Positions 48,267 to 60,116 are shown, counted from the stretch's first letter. The stretch is 64,000 nt of DNA from Fallopia convolvulus (GCA_964016875.1 OZ024737.1:30567683-30631682), one strand, 5' to 3'. A program made the numbers and translations. Notes: generated by a model not told the origin, from the sequence alone.

Positions 48267-48732
48267 GATGTAAAACACAATTGGCTTAATATGAGTAAGA
48301 TGTATGATATGTGCAATAAATGCACTTCGTACACAACTTTTTATTGTTATATATAGATAGTTGTGAAATCAAACACAATAATCTCATCAAATTTAATAAG
48401 CAGTTCTTATATCAATGAGAAGTGGAAAAATAGTGTGTAAATTGTTAAAATTAGAGAAAGAAAGACTCAAACTAGTTTAACACGTTGAAGATAATAGAGT
48501 TTAACCACTAAATAAAAACAAAGATAACTAATATTTGAAAAATATATTAACATATTTTCAGTTTTTCGGTTAACCATTATATTTAAAGTCATGAACCAAA
48601 ACATAACCGATGAACCGAAAATATTTTCGGTTCGGTTAACTAAATCGAAATTTAAAAAAAAGTCGATTTGGTTAACCTAAAAAAAAATCGGTTTTTTGGT
48701 TTCAGTTTTTTATGGACACCCCTATCGTTAGT

Positions 48733-49130
48733 ATTGACATGAGAAGAAATATCAATTCAAAAGAGAAACAAATCAATCGACATGAAAAGTTACAAGGATC
48801 CAAGGATAGAGAGAGTATGACACGAACACATGTTAAAAAAACTAACGATGACATTGTGTCATCGATGAGCAGGTTAAGAGGACTCTCTCTAGAAGTGCAA
48901 TGAAACTCTTGGGAAAATGCTTTGACTCTAAGGAGCCGTTAAGAACCACACAACCATGGTCTCGATCTCATTTGGAACAACTCGGTCCAGACTCCCAAGA
49001 TCAGTTCCACACGAAAGAAAACATATCAGATTATGATCGAAGGGAACGATTGTCCTCCAAAGACAAGGATTGAGGCTAAGGATCCACTTAGATACCAAAT
49101 TTTATGAACTTTATACTCTTGCCCAATTGA
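48733..49130. other. No gene recognised
   Basis: A 63-codon frame (48712-48903) and flanking sequence have a charged, gag-like composition (RDRES-type residues) but no domain I can name. It probably belongs to one of the neighbouring decayed retroelements. Confidence 0.4.
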
Positions 49131-49139
49131 TGCAAGCTC

Positions 49140-49690
49140 CTATGGTTGATCATTAGGATGTTGTTGTTCGTGTTCTTTGGTCTTTGAAGAGTCACCTGGG
49201 TCAAGGCATTTCTGGCTCATGATTGTGATCTACATATCTTACGAATTTTAATTTTGTATGTCTAACTATCTGACTTGTCCTCTTACTCATTGTTCTCTTA
49301 CATGTTATTTTGTTCAACTTGATATGTCCTTGTGTCTTGGAAGGCTAAGAAGTAGACAATGGTCTTCGAGTCCTCTATTGCTGAATAGTGCCATGGCTAG
49401 AGCGTGTTGTTAGTTGCTTTAGTTGAAGGTGTTGCTCAAGTCTCTTGGCATTGCCCATCCGACATCGACACACTTATTTTGTAACAGTCAATATGGTTTT
49501 CATATGGCTTCCAATGTAGTGTTCACGATCTCACAAAACATATTGAGGTTGATTATCACTTCATTTTGGATCTTCTACTATCCGACTTTATTGTAATTGA
49601 TATTTGCATTAGTTTACAACCAGATGGTATGCTAACCAAGGTCCTTGGTTTTCGTCAATGTCATCATTTTTTTGGTCGAATGTCAATTTC
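49140..49690 (+). pseudogene. Decayed Ty1/copia RNase H end
   Basis: The plus strand with many stops gives the order LWSLKSHLGQGI, VSWKAKK, ESSIAE (the SSAEAEYR box), VAQVSWHCPSDIDT and TKHIEVDYHF. This is the copia RNase H C-terminal order (SWKSKKQ - SSAEAEY - NPVFHERTKHIEVD-HF). Frame breaks occur about every 20-30 codons, so this is an old, dead copy. It is unrelated in sequence to the SIRE-type copy at 57 kb beyond shared domains. Confidence 0.7.
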
Positions 49691-49699
49691 ATCATTTGT

Positions 49700-52600
49700 T
49701 GGGTATGTATGATTCCCATGCTGCAAAAAAGTGTGTATGACAAGCAGCCTTAATCCGAGAACGAAACTTTAATTCTATCATCCCTCGCTACGAGCATGGT
49801 CAATTGAGTCACGCCGGGTCCAATTTCGAACGTGGTGACATTCGTACATCCTTGGCATTTGGGCCAAACAACGTGAATGGGGCATCAACCACCATCGAGA
49901 ATGAGGAGGATGAGACCATGCACGCCTTAGCCTCCGTCTTGAGAGATAATGGACAGATTCAGAGTAAGCGTGTCCAGGCAGAGTCACGCTTGGACCAAGC
50001 CTTGGAAGAGATCGCTAGATTGAAGCCTACCTTGGATAAAGTTCAAGGGAAGCGCTCCGTCAGCGAATCGGCGAACGAAAGGACCAATCAACGGCTCACT
50101 AGCATTATCAAATTCTCTGATAAGCACCGTGGTTTCGAGCCGGTAAGCACTAACAAATTTGAGTTTGTATTCAAGCAAACAAAACAAATAGCACAACGTA
50201 TTCAAATAGGGAAAACTAGGAAATTCAAGCAAACAAAACAATCAAACAAAGATGAGTTTGTATTCAAATAGGGAAAACAATCCTATTCAAGCATCCACTT
50301 TCACCATTAAGTAATTGATCATTGCTTCAAACAAGTTATTCCCTTTAGTTATTCCTATCCTGATCAGATGCAAACTTAACATCCAAATAACACATGAAAC
50401 GATCATGAATCACAAGGACATTAACAAAAAAGAACAAGGATAAGCCGGATACATGAAATTGAATTCCAAGAGTCAAACAATTAAATATGCATTTAAATCT
50501 CTTTCTCAACTTTTTTAGTCCAACGAGTACTAAAACAATTGAGTTGCTACAAAGATTAGGTTTTGCTACGAGAAAACCTATATCTAGCAATAGAGTATTA
50601 ACTCCAACAAGGTGATCAATCAAGTAGAAATCAATACAATCACTATAGAATAAACCCAAGAGAATTGAAATAACCTGTAAGAAATAAAATTAAAGAAGAA
50701 TCTCACAATAAACTTGAGTCTGAAAGCTTCAGCTTGAATAGAATTTAGAAGATTAGTTCTCCATGGAAGAGAGAACACAAAAGTTTAAGTGGAATAATAG
50801 AAATTAGGTCTAAGAAGAATCTCAAACAAAGTCAGCAACAAAGATTAAAAAGCCAACTAAAAATACAAACTAACAAGAAAGGAAATAAGATAATAAAAGA
50901 TAGAAGAAATCTCCGTCTCGGGTCATTGACGTGGACACCCACGGGCGCGGGGTGGTGAACCGCGGACGCGGTTCTCACCCTCCTTGACTTCAAGTTGCTG
51001 AATTCCACCACGGGCGCCGATATATTTGTCGCGGGCGCGACCTTCAAAACCGCGTCCGTCACCTAGCCATCCGTGGCCGCGGGTCTTCTCTTGACAACAT
51101 TCTAACGGTACGTTCAGAAGCTGTTTTGACCCACTTAGAGTTGGAATTTTAACTTGAAGTAAAAATATTAATTGTATCTATTCAAGTTATCTTTCCAATG
51201 ATACTAAATTCAGCTTCATTCGACCACTGTAGCTCCCAAACGAAGTGTCACAATAAAGTGGTGTCGAAACAACAACTCCAATGCATGGCCCAGATTTAAG
51301 CGTTCTTTTCCACAACCTATTGGACCTTAATGATCATAAAAAATGTCTTGAATATCATTGGAAAAGACACTTGAATATCTCAAATCTTGAATCATTCAAC
51401 TTAACCAATCCTTTCTCCTCAAAACGACCTAAAAACACAAAAGCACAAAGTAAACACTGAAATGCAAAAACTATGAAAACTAAGCAAAATGCATGCACCT
51501 TCCTAATATTTAAACATAAATATGCAGTAAACTAACACCTAAAAGCATGCTATCATCCAGGGACCGCAAAAACTACCGCGATCGTAGGAGCCCTACTCGC
51601 GACCGCGACAAGTCTGACTGCGATCGCGGTAGCCTCAACGACGGTCGCAGTCTGAGCTATCATCACAAAAATTCATGCGACCGCGACATGGATCATTATG
51701 TCCCATCCATGAGGCCCGAGTTAGCTCATGATCGGGGCAATAACAAGAAAAGATGACGTGATCCACGTCAAAGCAGAAGCAATGAGAGGCGTGAAGGAGA
51801 AGATCGAGCCCTAAGGCGCACCGAAAGAAGGTTGCTTGATCTTTTAAGAGAGCATGGTGGAACCTTGCAATTGGCTCAAGATCAAGATGAGCATAAGCTA
51901 ACTATGTTGACAACGACACCATTCCATAGAAGCATCCAACGCGCCAAGCCTCCGACAAACTTCTCACCACTATCATTCACTCTATATGATGGGCATTCGA
52001 ACCCCGTAAACCACATAGCCACCTTCTCTCATAAGATGGAATTATGGGTTTCCTATGATGCTTCAATGTGTAAAATGTTCTCGGAGAGCCTTGACAAGGG
52101 TGCGTTAAAGTGGTTCCAAAGCTTGAATCCCGGATTAATCCGGTCATGAGATCAACTTGCTACTAAGTTTGTGAGGCACTACATAGCCAATAGCCAGGAT
52201 GTGGTGTCTTTAGACACACTCTTCGGCCTTATAAAAGATAAAAATGAAAGCTTACGCCGCTTTGCCAATTGTTTCATGGAGTGCTACGCCAATATCGATG
52301 GGTGTGATGAGAAGACCACAATTACCGCCTTTAAGAGGGCAATCCCATTTGAGAGCAAGCTAAGGGAAGACTTGACACTTCGTCTTCCTTTCACCATTGC
52401 TGAGCTTCAAGAGCGCATGCACCAATACGTGCGCTTAAAGAGGCTAACTACAAAATGAAAGGGAAATCGCCCTCTCCACCGCGAAAGCCACACTGTTCCT
52501 CAAATGGGAACTTTGGGCGGAAGAAACACTTGTTAGGAACGCAAACCAACGCGGTCTACACGACCTTCAACATCCTAATCTATAGAGTTCTACCACGCAT

Positions 52601-53722
52601 CAAGCATGAGAGCTACTTTTGCTATCATGTGCAGGATTAGTGCCCCGAGGACGATGTCCGAAGTCGGAAGTATTGCATGTACCATAGGGTACGAGGGCAC
52701 ATGACCGAGGATTGCGAGGTCTTTAAGAAGTTCCTTGAAGGTTTGGTTCAAGAAGGGTACTTGTGCGAGTACATTGAGAGAAATGAACCAAAAGACAAGG
52801 GATGGCCGAGAAAGAAGCAAATTGATGTCATCCAATCAATCTCGACGACATACAAGAATGAGGATGCTGAAGCTAGAAGCAATTTCCGAAAATCGTGTCA
52901 CGAGCTAGAAGTGATGCGAGTTCAGCAAATTGAATCGTGACCTCCGTTGTTGCCTGGACTCGTGGTTGACGGTTTGGTCTTTCGGGATAAGAACCTTGCG
53001 TCAGTCCAAATTTTGCACAACGATCCCTTAGTTCTCTCAATAGAGTTTGAGGGTTTTAAGGTGCGTCGGACATTAATGGATCTAGGGAGCTCGATTGATA
53101 TCATGTATTATGATGTCTTCAAGCTCCTAGGAAAGAAGAATGAAGACTTGATTCCGGTCAAGATGCAACTCACTGGAATTGGAGGATATCCAACGTTTTC
53201 ACTTGGAATGTACAAGACCCAGGTCTGTTTGGAAAAGAAAGGTTAGAAGTCGAGTTCATAATAGTTGACGTACCTGCCCCTTACAATTGGATCTTGGGTA
53301 GGATTTGGATTCATGGGATGAGATCGGTACCATCGACCATCCATCATAATGATCCATTTTAGAGATGAAGACGCCACAGTCCGTGTGTGGGTTAATCAGC
53401 TGGAAGCTCGCATGTGCTCTAAGGGAGATTGTCCAAGAACAGAATTCCTGCAAATGATTAAAGATGAGTCGGGAAGTAAGGACCGAGAGTAAAACCGTGA
53501 TCGCGGGCTTGATAGCCGTGACTGCGGGTCTGGTCCAAAGAGCTTTGCTCCTTCTATGAGGCCAAACCACGGCCATGGGTCAGTAGACCGCGGGATCATC
53601 AACTACGACCTTGATGCAAAAGGCGGCCGTCCTTCTTTGGAGCAGACTGCGGCCCGTGCGAGTGCGATTGTGGTTACCCTTACTCCCCTACGCATGGATC
53701 TCAGGATTAGAAAATGCATGTA
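49700..53722 (+). mobile_element. Gag-protease-only gypsy element (Tat/Retand-like), interrupted
   Basis: The plus strand has a gag N-terminal part (49804-50110: SHAGSNFERGDIRTS, coiled-coil LDQALEEIARLKP), then an LTR-like interruption (50118-51555). Gag resumes with an Arg/Asp-rich region (51547-51756) and the gag core (51832-52458: YDGHSNPVNHIATF, KWFQSLNPGLIRS, CDEKTTITAFKRAIP). A zinc-knuckle-like KYCMYHRVRGHMTEDC (about 52670) and an aspartic protease remnant (52960-53246: RRTLMDLGSSIDIMYYDVFK, with DLGSS in place of DTGSS) follow. No reverse transcriptase or integrase follows, so this is a TR-GAG-like or truncated element. Stops interrupt it at several points. Confidence 0.75.
50118..51555 (-). 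mobile_element. LTR-like insertion within the gypsy gag
   Basis: A TGATAAGCACCG start (50118) and a GCATGCTATCA end (51555) bracket about 1.44 kb with no coding. It contains CGCGGGCGCG-rich blocks (50930-51080) and an AAAACGACCTAAAAACAC stretch of the kind seen in minus-strand Tat LTRs. TATCA occurs at both 50106-50110 and 51551-51555, but the fit to a target duplication is poor. Boundaries are tentative. Confidence 0.4.
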
Positions 53723-54357
53723 AACAAGGCACTCTTTTTCTCACGTGGTTTTGATGAGGCCTTTAGATTTTTATTTTATTTCATTAGTTCTATCCTTAAG
53801 ATCATGTCATTCTTGTTTATTTTCATTAAAAATCAATTTCTTCATTAGTTTGAGTCTTGCATAAAAAAGAGCGCAACGTTAATTCATCACATTAACAGAC
53901 TTCTACATATGTGCATATGTAGAGGAGAAAAGGATCCCATGATATTCGCTCATGGATGTACAAATATACGAATATAGGAATATACGAATACACACGCAAA
54001 GGGGACCCATCGACCAATCCGCATGGGCATTTCGATTAAGACCTAGAGTACTTGCGTCTTAGTTGCGTTCTAATGTAACTAACACTCAAGTGGGGAATTT
54101 ATGTGCGAGTAAAATTAATTACCTTATTATTTTCACTATTATCAGCCAAAAATTTATTTTTATTTATTATGCTTATAATAAGGTTTTAATTGTGGTAAGA
54201 TATATATATTGTTATAAAATTAAATATGGTGATTATTCGTTATAATAGAGGATTCTATCTTAGTCGAAAGATAGAATTTCTGCATGAATTGGAGAATAAG
54301 AAATCGCTTGTTGGGTTTGGACCATTATCGGCCGACCCTAGGAGGACAGATTTTCGA

Positions 54358-54399
<42 letters not shown>

Positions 54400-54590
54400 A
54401 TATATAAATACATGTCTTCACCATGTATGGTAAACATACTCATATTCGCTGAGCTCGATAACAAGTCTTATCCTTTACCTCGATGTTCGATCGACAAACT
54501 GCTCTTTTGACTTAGGCATCGGAGGTGGATTAGGGGGACCTCACCTGTTGTGTCCATTGTTTTCTAGGTTCTAGGTTGAAGAGGAGCTTG
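53723..54590. other. Element 3' region and CT microsatellite; no gene
   Basis: Sequence after the protease remnant includes an AT-rich stretch and a block (about 54050-54105) ending CACTCAAGTGGGGAATTT, which recalls Tat-type 3' regions. A (CT)n run of about 36 bp lies at 54360-54396. No gene is recognised. Confidence 0.5.
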
Positions 54591-55043
54591 GAACGATAGT
54601 GGAAGAGGTGAGTAAAGAGGAGCATTCGATCAGTGCATTAAAGGCGAATTTTTGTGCACTAATAGAGTTGAAGATCGCAAGTGTAAAGTTCGAGTTTCTT
54701 GTTTTAGTTAAGTTGTTTAGCTTAGTACTTAGATCAAGGAGGTTCATTAGTGTTTCTAGAGTTCAAAGACGTACTACTAGGAACAAAAAAGTTTGAACCT
54801 TGCCAGTAGTAGCTAAGGGGACAATCAATAAAAGAAGAAAGTCGTTCAAAATCCTCCAATTGAGGTAGATGTTTAACCATTCAACTAGTTAGTTGAAGTT
54901 GGGTTCCTCTATAAGGAATTGTACTGTCCCTTTATTTCTGTTTTGTTTACTTGCGTTTTGCTTTTATTCTGCTGCCCCGTGGGAACAATTCTACGATTGT
55001 TCACAACTCTTAACTAATACATATGATCCAACAATTATGTAGC
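54590..55043 (+). mobile_element. Decayed copia LTR fragment
   Basis: About 54757-55043 aligns in order with the right part of the SIRE-type LTR at 57590-57862: TAGGAACA, AATCCTCCAA..GAGGTAGA, CAACTAGTTAGTTG, GGGTTCCTCTATAAGGAA, TGGGAACAA and AACTCTTAACTAA near the end. It is clearly older than the 57-kb copy and has no adjoining primer binding site of the same quality. Confidence 0.7.
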
Positions 55044-55274
55044 TTAAGCCCCTTTACGTTCAGGCTTTACACTTTGTCAATGAAAAAAGGTAGATTTTTC
55101 AGTCCAACAATGTAGAGTTTAAGCAGTTTCGAAGATGCGAATACTAGCTAGGTTGCTCATAGCTAGATATTGATATTTCCGACATTGTAACAAATCAATC
55201 AAACGATTAAAGATAGGGTTTCAAACCGAGTTGCGCGTGTTTTATTTCACAACCCGGCCAAGAGGACATCATGT

Positions 55275-56998
55275 TTAAGAAGCTTGGATCAATGATGTGG
55301 TAGAACCATTTTCGTCGCGAAGGAAATTTTTGTACCATTTTGCTGAAAGTGTAGGAATTCTGGTAAGGTTGTTTTCACGGTCGACAAAATTCAAACCGAA
55401 TCTTATGGTGAAGCCTGAATTCCATTCAAAGTCATCCATGAACGACCAAATTACGTATCCACTCACATTGGCAGCCTCCCTATAATATCAACACATCGAT
55501 CATTAATTGTGATGATTAATAATTAGTTAATTTTGGAGTATAATAGACGACATATTTAATTAATTGCGAATATGATAGTTATGAATATGTGATTTGATCA
55601 ATCTAATTAACTACTTACTTGAGTGCTGTATGAAGATATTGTAAATGGAGACGATGATATCTTATCCTTTCGTAATCCTCAAGAGCTTCTGTTATTGGTT
55701 GTGTGACGTTGTTCCAATATGCCATTCCTAAACAAACACAAAGAATTAAGTTGAAATTAAATGTTGGAACAGATCGATTGATTACTAAAGGTTTATATTT
55801 TTACGATTAGTCAATAGGAGATTGGATATTTTACCGTTCTCGGTGATAATGACAGGTGGGTTGTTGTATTTGGTCATCATATAATGTAAAAGATCCCCAA
55901 GTCCTTGTGGATATACGAATACACGGCTGCATCCGGTCTGCATTGTTTTGAAACATCAAACATGAAATGCAATTTAAACAATTTAAAGGTGCCGCTTTTT
56001 TTTTTTTTTTTAAAATATCATGCGGCTGCTAAGTTAAATTATTAATATTATATATGCTAGTATCTGAGTATATGATCATTAATTACCGGTTCTCCAATGG
56101 GAATTCCATCCTTCTCAGCTGCGCGCAATTATAAATAAAAAACATTGAAAATGCTTGAGACATAACTAAATCAAAAAATTTGATGACTAATTAATGGAGT
56201 GGTGAGAGATGGAGAAGCTTTAGTACTTACTAGTGAGAGTTACACGGCTGTCCGTTGTGTAGCTGAGATTTGGAAAGCTTGAAGATGAAGGATCATCTTG
56301 TGCGTAATATCCAGTGTAGTAGTTGAGCCCTAAATAGTCAAACGAACCCTTCACCATTTCCCTTTGGCTTTCCGTAAAATAGGGTAGCCTCTTTCCCGCT
56401 AATATTCTCATTGTTTTTGGATAATCTCCCAATATTAGCGGTTCTAAAATCCTACAAATTAAGAAGTCCCTTAATTACTCGTACAAAAGACAAATACCTA
56501 ATGCGCTTAAGGGTTAGAACTACGAGACATATATGCATATATTACTGACCATCCGGAACTAAAGTCAAAGGCTCTGGAGGCGGCCATAACGTTTGGTTGC
56601 GTTTGGTTATAGGGCACCATCCAATTAGTATGAATTGTGAGCCCAACTATTCCTTGTTGATGATCCTAATTAAAAGAATATAATCAATTATTGATACATC
56701 AATAATTAAAAGAATTGGTCGATCTAGCTAGCTAGAGCTACGTACCTTGTATTTGCGGTGGTACAGCCTGAAGATAGAGGCATGAGAAAGAAGCAAGTGG
56801 TGAACCACCAAGTACGGCTCGGTGGCCGAGTCTCCGGCGGTGCAGTTCCCGATGTAATCCGAGCATCTTCCGGGCGTGAGAGTTCCCTCTGCGTAGCCAA
56901 GGGGGCTGAAGGTGTTGGGTTCGTTTATGGTGATCCAGTACTTGACCCGGTCACCGAATAGCTTGAAGCATAGATCTGCATACTCCCTAAAATCATCC
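55275..56998 (-). CDS. Glycoside hydrolase family 1 beta-glucosidase, 3' seven exons visible
   Basis: Minus-strand exons: 56746-56998, 56550-56665, 56231-56451, 56087-56118, 55835-55937, 55619-55727, 55275-55479, all with GT-AG borders. They encode the C-terminal 345 residues or so of a GH1 enzyme: acid/base Glu in WITINEPNTFSPLGYAEGTL, then GIVGLTIHTNWMVPYN, ILEPLILGDYPKTMR, FDYLGLNYYTGYYAQ, the nucleophile Glu in PPVIITENG, and GYVIWSFMDDFEWNSGF. Such enzymes release glucose from defence glycosides, lignin precursors or hormone conjugates; the substrate cannot be told. The N-terminal exons (about 150 residues, signal peptide) are missing. The next intron (from 56999 upstream) is interrupted at 57041 by a copia element that runs past the window edge. 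The gene may still be spliced across it, or be dead. Confidence 0.9.
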
Positions 56999-57040
56999 CT
57001 GCAATTAATTTTTTAAATTTATACACTGAATAATTCATAC

Positions 57041-57862
57041 TGTTGGGACGGTGCTGGGAACTCTGGTTCCAAACATCCGAACAACGATGCTTATCGCCAG
57101 TTTTGATAATGACAAACACCATAAGGGAACTAACGTTTTACATTCAAGTATTTCAAGGGAACACAGGGTTTAACAAAGACTCTCCAAGAAGCAAAAGGAA
57201 CACAGGAACACACGACAACAAGTTCCTATCAAAGGAACTCTGGAGAGAGCAGTTCCCATCACATGGGAACTCACATGTGAAGACAAGACCGTTCAGCGTG
57301 AAATGCGGGATCCTGTCTCAGACAGAGCAGAGGCTCAGTCTGGGGAACAGACTGAGGCATTGCATCCAACGGTCCGATTGACATTTGAAGTTGACAAAAT
57401 TCAAATCAAGTCACATGTGAAGATTGGAAATTTGGCATGCAAGACAAAGGGCGGCGAGTGTGCGATCTCGACGACGGTGAATACAAGTTCCCAGGAGCAA
57501 GGGAACTGTGAGCTCAAGGTGTCCGGTTCAATCTGTCTTGTATTTAGTTGTGTCATTCGCTTAGGAACAAGGTCGAGAAGACTTACTAGTGTTACTAGAG
57601 TTAGGAAGAACTGTTAGGAACAGAGAAGTGTAAGTCTTGCCTATGTAACTAAGGAACAAGCAATAAAACAAACAGGTCGTTAAAAATCCTCCAAGCGGAG
57701 GTAGAGGTATACCCATACAACTAGTTGGTTGTAGTGGGGTTCCTCTATAAAGGAACTGTGTCTTTACTTCCTGGTTTTACTTGCAAGTGTTTTATTTCCA
57801 CTGCCTTGGGAACAACCTAACAGCCAGTTCCCAAGCTCTTACTAACGCATAACGATCCTACA
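57041..57862 (+). repeat. 5' LTR of the copia element, 822 bp
   Basis: Starts TGTTGGGACGG (57041) and ends ATCCTACA (57862). The bases before it are CATAC (57036-57040), the expected 5-bp target-site half; the partner lies outside the window. GGTTCCTCTATAAAGGAAC (about 57738-57757) carries a TATAAA box, placing the probable transcription start near 57780. Confidence 0.8.
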
Positions 57863-57864
57863 AT

Positions 57865-57876
57865 TGGTATCAGAGC
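57865..57876 (+). other. Primer binding site (initiator tRNA-Met)
   Basis: TGGTATCAGAGC lies 2 bp after the LTR end. It matches the 3' end of plant initiator tRNA-Met, the usual copia primer. Confidence 0.9.
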
Positions 57877-57939
57877 AGCCTCGCTCTAGATCTCTGTGTT
57901 AGTATCGCAGGTTACAAGATATCTCAGGAACTCACACAA

Positions 57940-59104
57940 GTCGGACATGGGAACAACAAGCCTGCAAGGCTTATCACCGGAAGATTCAAAAACTGGCAAC
58001 GCAACATAAAGGATTGGATGTGCAACCACAACTATCAAGCTTGGTTTGTCATTGAACATGGGAACTTCAAGGTAGACCCAGCCATTGAAAATGACTTCAC
58101 CAAGTGGGGACAAAACGAATGGAAGTGCATGGAAGCAATCTTCAAAGCCAAACAATACCTCAAGAATGCCATGTCGGAACAAGACTGTGATGGGGTAGCA
58201 AATCTGGACACGGCAAAGGAGATGTGGGAAGCCATCCAACAGATGCACATAGGGAACTCTGATCTCAAAGAAGACCTCCAGATGAATGCTAGAGGGGAGT
58301 TCTTCAACTTACGAATTGAGATGGGAGAATCTGTTGATAGCTACCAGTCTCGCTTTGAGGCTCTATGCATCAAGCTTACTAGACTAGGGATCACTAAGGA
58401 GGAAATCACCGACAAAATGAAAGTCCAACAACTCTTCAACGACCTAACTGGTGAATGGGCCAACGATAGGACCATGTTCAAAGAGAATCCTGAAAACAGG
58501 AATCTCATGCTTCACCAAGTCTTTGGGAAGTTGGTGGGACATGATAAAAGAAAGTAAGATGACAAGGAGCAAGAAAAGGCACAAAAAAGGAATTGCCTTA
58601 AAATTGGAAAAATTGCTCAAAACCGTTCAGGAGCAACTCGAGGACTCTGAAGAAGAAGAAAATGAGGAACTCGTCCTCGTCACAAAGGCACTTCGCTCCT
58701 TCTACAACAAAGGGAAATTCAAAAAGGGCTATGAGAACTCGCAAAGGGGTCAGAATTCCCAAAGCCGACCCACGGAAAAGGACCTCACTGACGTCACATG
58801 TTATAAGAGCTACAAGAAGGGGCACTTCACCAAAAACTGCCCTCAGGGAACTGACGACAAGAAAAATGGGAAGAAGACCTACATCGCCACAAGGAGCGAC
58901 AACAAAGATGAAGATCCCGAATCTTGGACACACCCAGACATGTGTGCAATGGCCATAGGGGAGATCTCTGGGGAACAACCCATTGAGGTAACCATTGAAA
59001 CTATTCTTGAGTCCTTATCAAACTATGAAAAACCTGAGTTATTGAAATTGCTCTCTAGTCTTGTTAAAGATAACATAAAACCGCAAAAGAAGCTAGATAA
59101 ATAG
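57940..59104 (+). pseudogene. Copia gag (SIRE-type), frameshifted
   Basis: The frame from about 57940 gives PARLITGRFKNWQRNIKDW and NLDTAKEMWEAIQQMHIGNS (gag core), then ends at a stop at 58555 after KLVGHDKRK. A neighbouring frame (58555-59104) continues with a Lys-rich stretch, an acidic run EDSEEEENEELV, a CCHC knuckle CYKSYKKGHFTKNC and a C-terminal ESLSNYEKPELLKLLSSL. One frame change near 58545 separates the two halves. SIRE-lineage gags have this basic/acidic linker. Confidence 0.78.
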
Positions 59105-59436
59105 GAACACATAAATGCTGAGTTAGTTGGTCTTGAATCCTGTTCCAAATGTGCAAAAATAATTGATAAGCTTCAGTCTTACCTGTCTCACATACTGGCC
59201 CTTGAGGATGAGATTAAGACCCTAGAGAGTGACAAAAATAAGTTTCTACAAAAGCTGAGCAAGGGAAATGAGAGTCCTGAAGCCTCGAGTTCTCAAACCA
59301 AATTTGTCCCAGCCAAACATTGGATTGGGTATGAGTCTGAGTGCCCAAAGAATGGGAAGTCTCCTCTAAACGAACATGAGATAAATGAGTGAGGGCCCTA
59401 GAACTCTAATGTGAAAAACAAAAGAATGCCCATCTA

Positions 59437-60116
59437 GTGGAGAAAATCCGTGTCTTGGAAAGTGGGGTAAGTGGAGAGAGGGACTACTACACTGGGTACA
59501 AACTCTATGTCCAAATAGCCAAGGGAAACGGGTCAAGGGTTTATAACAAAGAAACCATGGATAGGAACAAGATACAAAGACCTCACCCCAAGTACTACTT
59601 AGGTGAGTACTACAAAACCTGCTGGAATTGTGGTGCGCATGGGCACTACAAGGAAAGTTGTCCCAAAAGGAAAGCTCAAGCTCAGAGGAATCACGAGTAC
59701 TGGAACAGGCAAAACCAAAAGGCCAACAAATCTGCTAGATGTTCCACCCATGGGAACCAACATAGGAGTCTCACCTATGACTCTAGGAACTCTCGAGATA
59801 TCAATATTGCTGATTATGTTATATTTGAAACCGTCTTTCCTTGTAAGGGACCAAGCAAGAGTCATCTTGCCTGGTCACTAAAAACTAACTCTTCTTGTAG
59901 GTGGCAGTGAGCGGGAACTTCACTTGGGTCATTGATAGTGGCTGTTCAAATCATATGATTGGGAACAAAGACAATCTCATCTCACTCCACACAAAAGCCG
60001 AAGGAGGTCATGTATCCTTTGGCAACAAAAATAAAGGAGAAATTATAGGAACATGCGAAGTACTACTCAACAAGTCAATCAAGATTAGCAATGTCAATCT
60101 GGTGAAGGATCTGTGA
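59437..60116 (+). pseudogene. Copia second zinc knuckle and aspartic protease
   Basis: 59437-59910 includes a CCHC knuckle CWNCGAHGHYKESC and basic flanks. 59901-60116 has the protease signature WVIDSGCSNHMIGN with catalytic Asp. The two frames overlap by 10 bases in different registers, and the segment 59105-59436 has stops, so the polyprotein is broken on both sides. Confidence 0.78.

Larger units (their letters stand above)
45462..48357 (-). mobile_element. Helitron B (minus), 2.9 kb
   Basis: The 3' end (minus) is hairpin CCCGTGCGTATGCACGGG (45475-45492), nine spacer bases and CTAG (45462-45465), followed by T. The 5' end is TCTATATATAACAATAAAAAG (to 48357), preceded by A. It shares its 5' end with Helitrons L and A, so the three form one family lying head to tail. 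A tRNA-like module is at 48198-48266. A second, smaller Helitron (46936-47512) is nested inside. No Rep/helicase frame. Confidence 0.82.
36359..48724. mobile_element. hAT-like element split by a Helitron array
   Basis: The outer parts 36359-36822 and 48358-48724 are both filled with CGGTT/AACCG blocks. The right end, complemented, reads TAGGGGTGTCCA, a typical hAT terminus; the left end reads CAGTGTCCAAAG. Flanking 8-mers TCGGTAGT (36351-36358) and TCGTTAGT (48725-48732) agree at 7 of 8. Without the Helitron material the element would be about 0.83 kb and non-autonomous. Confidence 0.6.

Noticed and set aside
58598..58978. Minus-strand 126-codon frame opposite copia gag
   Set aside because: Shadow of the gag coding strand; no independent motif.
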